Source: Chrysaora quinquecirrha (taxonomy: Eukaryota > Cnidaria > Scyphozoa > Semaeostomeae > Pelagiidae). Taken from it: 64,000 bases of DNA. Each line of letters opens with the position of its first letter. Position 1 is the stretch's first letter. A model generated the notes under the pieces. It was given only the letters and a program-made list of their open reading frames with translations, made no database searches and had not been told where the DNA came from. Shown piece after piece: positions 56,956 to 62,900 of the stretch. The position numbers and the translations under genes were made by a program. The stretch lies in the NCBI GenBank assembly GCA_014526335.1, contig JACTAT010000032.1, positions 10,112,152 through 10,176,151 on the forward strand, in the 5' to 3' direction.

Positions 56956-59900
56956 AAGTGGAGCCTGCGGGTTAATTTGACTCAACAAGGGAAAGCTCAC
57001 CAGGTCTAGACATAGTAAGGATTGACAGATTGAGAGCTCTTTCTTGATTCTATGGGTGGTGGTGCATGGCTTAGTTGGTGGAGTGATTTGTCTGGTTAAT
57101 TCCGTTAACGAAACGAGACCTTATCCTGCTGAATAGTCACACGAATCTCGCTTCGTGCCTGACTTCTTAGAGGGACTGTTGGTGTTAACCATCGTAAGGA
57201 AGACAACAGCTGTGATGCCCTCAGATGTTCTGGGCCGCACGCGCGCTACACTGACGATGGCAGCGAGTCTTGTCAAACATCGTCGTGATGGGGATAGATC
57301 ATTGCAATTATTATTCTTGAACGAGGAATTCCTAGTTAGCGCGAGTCATCAGCTCAAGTCATCTAGTTGAATCCACCACGTAAAGTGAAACCTAACTTTC
57401 GCCCAGAACCTCTGATTAATGAGTTGGAGTCACTTGCACATTTGCGCATATTAGTGGTGTTTTGTTATCCCACAAATAAGGGATTATTCTCCACTCCGCT
57501 CCCCACTCCCCACTCCCCACTCCCCGCTCCCCACTCCCCGCTCCCCACTCCCCGCTCCCCACTCCCTGTTTTAAAGATAGCCATCCAGGATGGGCCCTCA
57601 AAAATTTACGCCGGAAGTACCCTTAATTTAGACTTATTACCTGAGTCGTAGTTATCGCTATTGAATTCAATTGCTGAATGCTCAAACTACAACTCATTCA
57701 ACTTTGTTTGCGAGCGTATGGACTGACATTTTTGCCCCGTTTCCATAATTCTGTTCGATTGCAGATACTGCGAATCCCTGACAGAAATCTGTCTCATCTC
57801 ACTTTTTGCTGTGCAAAGTAAGAGCCTGTTTACACGAGCCCGGGTTGACTGCAACCCGCCTCAGAGGGTCAGCCCTTCGCCAAATCTTTTCAAGCGTTTA
57901 CACGAACATAGCAGTCAACCCTGGTCAACCCGCCTAGGCTGGTAACCCTTCTCGAGGGTAGGGTTGACCCTTGTAAATGGGTTACCTTTTTGTAATTTTT
58001 TCCATGTGAAGGTGGGTCGACTCAACCAGCGGTCATTTTTCCGCGCCAAAAATTCGGCGCATGCGTTATTCTGTTTTTTATATCAACAATATGGTGACAA
58101 CGAAGCCAAGCTATAGCAATTACTTTGGAAACGAAAAAGGGCAGAAAAATCGGTGGGCAGTGGACAAGTAAGATGCTTGTGGTGATTATAACACATACAA
58201 TTTGGCGCCTGGGTTCCAGACCCCAACGCATGCGAGGAACAGCAAGCTGGCCCGAGCTGAGTCTGCCAGCTGCGGAAGAAGCCACCCCGGGTTCGTGTAA
58301 ACACTCAAAAATTTTTATTTTAAAGCAACGAGCTGCTCCGGGTAGAGAGCCAACCCGGGTTCGTGTAAACGGGCTCTAAGTGCAAAGTGCAAAGCTCGAC
58401 TCAACTCGGCTGAACAACAAATTTGTTCGATTGCTAATTGAAACAAATAAAAAATTTATCAGCAAAGTACTTATTAATCCAAAAATTAAAAAAGAAAAAC
58501 AAAATAAAGTACACTTTATCTATTCTTCTTAATTTTATTACTCAAGCAAGACATGCATGTCCAAAGTTTATGCAATATTTTTACCAACGCGGGCAGAAAA
58601 ACATCAAGGCAAAAGACATGAAATATCAAAACAAACTAATGCAATTCTCTTTAACGTTAACATAGTTTCCACTATACATTTTTAATTTTATGGGTAGCCA
58701 ATCTTAGAGGGCGGCTACTATCTAGACAAAAATAACGAACAAAAATAGATTTTCTGGTCGATTCAAAGCGCGATTCAATGCGACAAATATTAAGTTGCAA
58801 AATTGATTCAACTTCCATTTTCTAGAGGAGTAAACGAAAAAGGACATAAAGTCAAAATTACGGATAATGCAACAAAATTTATATGCTATAGGCCTACAGC
58901 CTTTCTGTTCTGTTCAGTTTTGACGAAAAAAGTTGGAGAGCGGAGACCTCGGAACGTAATATCAGAGAAAACTGTGGAGAATCTTAAACAAAATGTCAGG
59001 AAGCTGAATCAACTTCAACTTTCTACTACATGCACTTAAAGTATCTAAAAAAAATTTTCTCGATGATACATTAAAGTTCAGAAATATATACTGTTGCAGT
59101 TCCTTTGACTTGACGGCTTTCAGTTCAGGTTTTTCGGTCCCGCTTCAGTCTGTGTTTCAAATAACAAATTTTAAAGCAAAAGCTTCTTTTCCACTCCAAA
59201 TTTAAACAGCGAAAAGAAATCATCTATTGAAAAACACTGCATCGCAAAATTTAATTGAAAAATGCCTTGCAAGACCCTCAACTTTTCGATTTACATAATT
59301 TGTTGCAGAGCCTATGCGAAGCTGCGATGAAGTTTCCCCTCCATTGCCAGCCAAAATCTCTTGTGATCCAGGGGGCTCGCAGTTTTATCCAAACAAACCG
59401 AAGTTTTATATTTCGAAATCAGAAACGAATTTGATTGGCCAATAAAACAATATATCTTGTTAAATGGTCTATTAACAAATACGGACAAGTCCTTTTGTTT
59501 GAATTTTGTTTGTCATTGATCCATTGCCGGTGCTCTAAATGCTGGTTTGTACGCACGTCTGCACTGTCTCTCGTACAGCTCCGTAGGGAGCTGGAGCTAT
59601 TTTGTGACTATTGCACCCCAACTCAAAAGTAATACAAGCTGAAAAATAGAATCCATGTCTGTACTGATCATAATGGTGATGACGTCATCTTTATTTCAAA
59701 CGAGTTTACCTCGAAATTGGTAGTTCGTTTTGAAATACTGTCAAAGACAATTTTACTGAGCATTTCTTCATATGAAGTAATCAGATTTGAAAATGTGCGA
59801 CTTTTTTGATTAACTTAATTAGGCCTAATTAGGCGTTGATAAAGGCTACTTCCGGTAAAAATTTTTGAAGGCTCATCTTGGATTCGTATTTTCCGACCTT

Positions 59901-62900
59901 TTTTATATAGATTTCATCGAAAAAACCCAAGGTTACCCTCTTTGCTAGATTGTTGCGGAAAAAACCCTGTCTATACATAGCTTCTAAGAGCTTTAAGAAA
60001 AAATGATTTCAATTTTTTACTTTGGCTCTCAAACAGGCACAATATAGAATAGTTTGCAATTGTCTCTTTTAGCTGAATTGGTCAATGGGAGGGCAGTGAG
60101 TGTGGTGTTTTCAGGATCTTTTTAATATCTAGTGCTCAAAGGTGTTTCTTTTGCCCACCACATTTTTTATTTTGGACAGCATAGGGAGGAAATGAGTTTT
60201 TTCGAATTGTATAGCTAACTTTGCATAGAAATAGAATTTATTTGCTTTAGTTTAGAACTGCTAGAGCGTTAAAGACGAGATTGTGCATAACTATGTTAAC
60301 CAAGAAACGTTGTTGTCAATTGTGAAGAAGAGGAAAATACAGTTATTCGGGCACATTAATCGTCACCACAATTCTCTTAGTTTAGCCAATACCGTAATCT
60401 ATTGGAGGGTACTTGGCTGAGGGATTCTAAGAGAAAACTTGTTGTCTAACATCAGTGAATTGACCAATCTATCAGTGATAGGCGCTACAACAAGGAATGC
60501 AGCCGAGGGAAAAACGTGGGAATGCATAGTTGAAAACAAGCTAGTGCACCTAAATGGATCTTGATGATGGTGATGTCGTGTCGTCAAGCTGATTGCGCAT
60601 CCCTAGCAACAACTGAATTCCAGATCCAGACTACTGTATTATTGATATTATTGTTTCCGTTTATTACTATTGTATGATAACTATATTACTTCTATTTCCG
60701 TAGCTAAGAAGATTACTCGAAAGCTTGGAATGTTTCATGATTAATGCCGTCATTAGAAGGATCTCTCGAGAGCATACTTTTGTTGTTGCAGAAAAAAGTA
60801 GAGAAGATCCTAATTTACCCACAGATCTGTGGAAAAACACGGTTTGCAAGTTATTTGAAATTTTAAAAATAATTTTCATATATAATACTTATGTGTCACA
60901 TTTATCAGGATAGTGAGTCAAATACCAAAACTTTGAGAAAAGTTGTCAATCCTGAAGGCTGGCTTCAGCAAAATAGTTAAAGGATAATAGAGCACGAAAT
61001 GAAATTTTTCACATTCATCATTTGTTATGTTAAGCCAAACAAAGCCTTAGGTGGCACTAATAGAGACCACGATTGTCTTTTCTGCTTTGGTTTGTTGGGT
61101 TCTGGTGTTTCTCAACAATATCTTCTTTCAGACATCTTTGATTAATTATTTATTGCAGGCAATGAAAGAAAGCATTAATTTATCAAGACCGCAAATTGTA
61201 GAGGATTTTTTGCAGACCTTAATGAGTGACCATCTCGAAAATGACGATATTATTACATTCAGTAAGGTATGCAACTATTTGATGATACATGACAAGTACT
61301 GTGCACGCATGATGCTTTCTGAATAGTCTAATGCATTTTCCAGAAATTTAGAATTCATCAATCGGTCACAACTTAAGTCATCTGCTCCAAAAACACTATG
61401 CAATATCAGATTTTGTAATATGCCAAGTTTCCTCATTTCCAATTCCAAGGCTATATTTTTTGTGCCACAACTTCACTCTTCGCCGTTATGAAAATATTTC
61501 AAAATTCCAGAATGGAATTGCAGGAACGGCAGTTTAAACGATTTGTTAATACACTTTCCATTTGTCGTGACTTTAGTGCCAATGATTTTGCAAACTGACG
61601 ATGTATTCTCCTAATGTTTTTTTGTAAAAGGGACATCTGGAGAAAAGCTTGATTGTACTAGCTTCAAGTGTTCATGAAAGAGAACGACAAAATTTCAAAA
61701 GGTTATCTATTCAAAAATATATTAGTTTTTTTCAATAAATTTGAAGCACCATAAATAAACTACCCTAGCTAGTTGCTATAAATTAACCATTAATTAATAA
61801 ACTTATGTTGACAAACTGAAAAACCTAAACTAGTTGATTAAGCCCCAGTTGCACTATACTGGCATGCCTCGTCGCGCCATGATTTTTGTATCAGATTGGG
61901 CTGTCAGTTACACTATGACGGCTCAATCCGGTATAAGACGCTCCGAAAATCGTCATGAAAATCATGGCGCGTTAAAGGTGATTTGAAAATCAAGACGCGA
62001 CGTGGCGGCACAGTGTAATCAGACCAATCCAATACATGACGCTCCGAGACCTTTTTTCTATTGTTTCACAAAACAAATGCGAGCAAATCTGCGAAGGAGC
62101 TGCCATGGCGTCTCAGTGTAAATGCAATGATCGTGATAAACACTGGTAAAACTTACCTTTTCTGACAAAGAACTAGAATTATGACATTAGGGTGGAATGG
62201 ATTCAGAAATGTGAAACACTTGGTGCTTGTTGTTAATTCTTAAGAAGAAATTTTGCTTTGTTGCTTTTAAACATTTTGCTAGAAACGAATACTTATTTAT
62301 ATATGGTTATCTCCAAATTTTGCGCGGAAGTCATCCAACTTTCTTTAAATATACACTTTCATTGTGACGTTGCCCTTGTGATAAAATTAACATCCAATTT
62401 TATTTATTTCGAAGAATCAGCATGCCCATATTTTCTTTCAACAGATGTTCATTTAACTGACCATGCTACCTGAAATAATGCAACAACGACCAAACAATGC
62501 GTTTTTATTTTACAACAATTCATTCGGCAATATGCCGGATAGCAATCCAGAAATTTTGAGAAGTTGACAACTGTATGCTTTCTCTTTCCAGCTATTCTTC
62601 CTTCTATGAAAACATACTGAAACAGCTAAATCAGACAATTTACATGAAAGAACAGGTAAGATATAACAGAAATCAAACAATCGTTTTCAAGGAGAGTTGT
62701 AAGCCTTTTTCTTTTGAACTTTTAAACTATTTTATTGTTACGTCATGAATGAGGTGATCGTATCGCATATCCTGTCGAAAGTAATTCTATATTAAATACC
62801 AGAGTTCTCTCTCAATCTAGGAAATCAAGAAGGTTGAAAATGAAACAAAACTGTCAAATTCTGAGCAAAGCGTTGAAGTTGACTGCCTCATGGCTGAAAA

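Larger units (their letters stand above)
56098..57582. mobile_element. Inner inverted-repeat element carrying an 18S rRNA fragment
   Basis: The ends are GGATATCTTAAAAACAGGGA and, in reverse, GGCTATCTTTAAAACAGGGA. Next come GGGGAGTGGGGAGC-type units, then a shared stretch (GGAGAAT...AAATAA...GGTGTTT...TAGTGGTG...GTGACTTGCGC-like). The inverted repeat is therefore about 110-160 bp long. ATCCAGGATG (up to ATCCAGGATGGG) occurs on both sides (56088 and 57583), a 10-12 bp target duplication that splits the outer element's left repeat. Between the arms lies 18S rRNA sequence and no protein gene. A Mutator-like transposase would suit the duplication length. Confidence 0.75.
56001..59971. mobile_element. 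3.97 kb composite transposon in intron 46
   Basis: The left end, GACAGGGTTTTTACCGCAAT, and the right end in reverse, GACAGGGTTTTTTCCGCAAC, open an inverted repeat of about 125 bp, roughly 85 percent identical by eye. It continues through AAAAAAGGTCGGA, CGAATCCA and CCGGAAGTA. TATACATA flanks both sides (55993-56000 and 59972-59979). The left repeat is interrupted by the 18S-bearing element and resumes at about 57595. The body holds a MITE (57822-58376) and sequence related to the intron 29 repeat. No transposase is seen. The 8-bp duplication and a CAGGG core suggest hAT-like mobilisation, which is tentative. Confidence 0.8.

Noticed and set aside
56757..57651. Open frames inside the 18S-bearing element, including a Pro/Leu/Thr-rich repeat protein
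   Set aside because: They follow from rRNA sequence and the GGGGAGT array, not from coding selection.
58022..58379. Overlapping open frames on both strands within the TAA-flanked MITE
   Set aside because: The G+C-rich, inverted sequence lacks stops by composition; there is no family match and no splice or start support.
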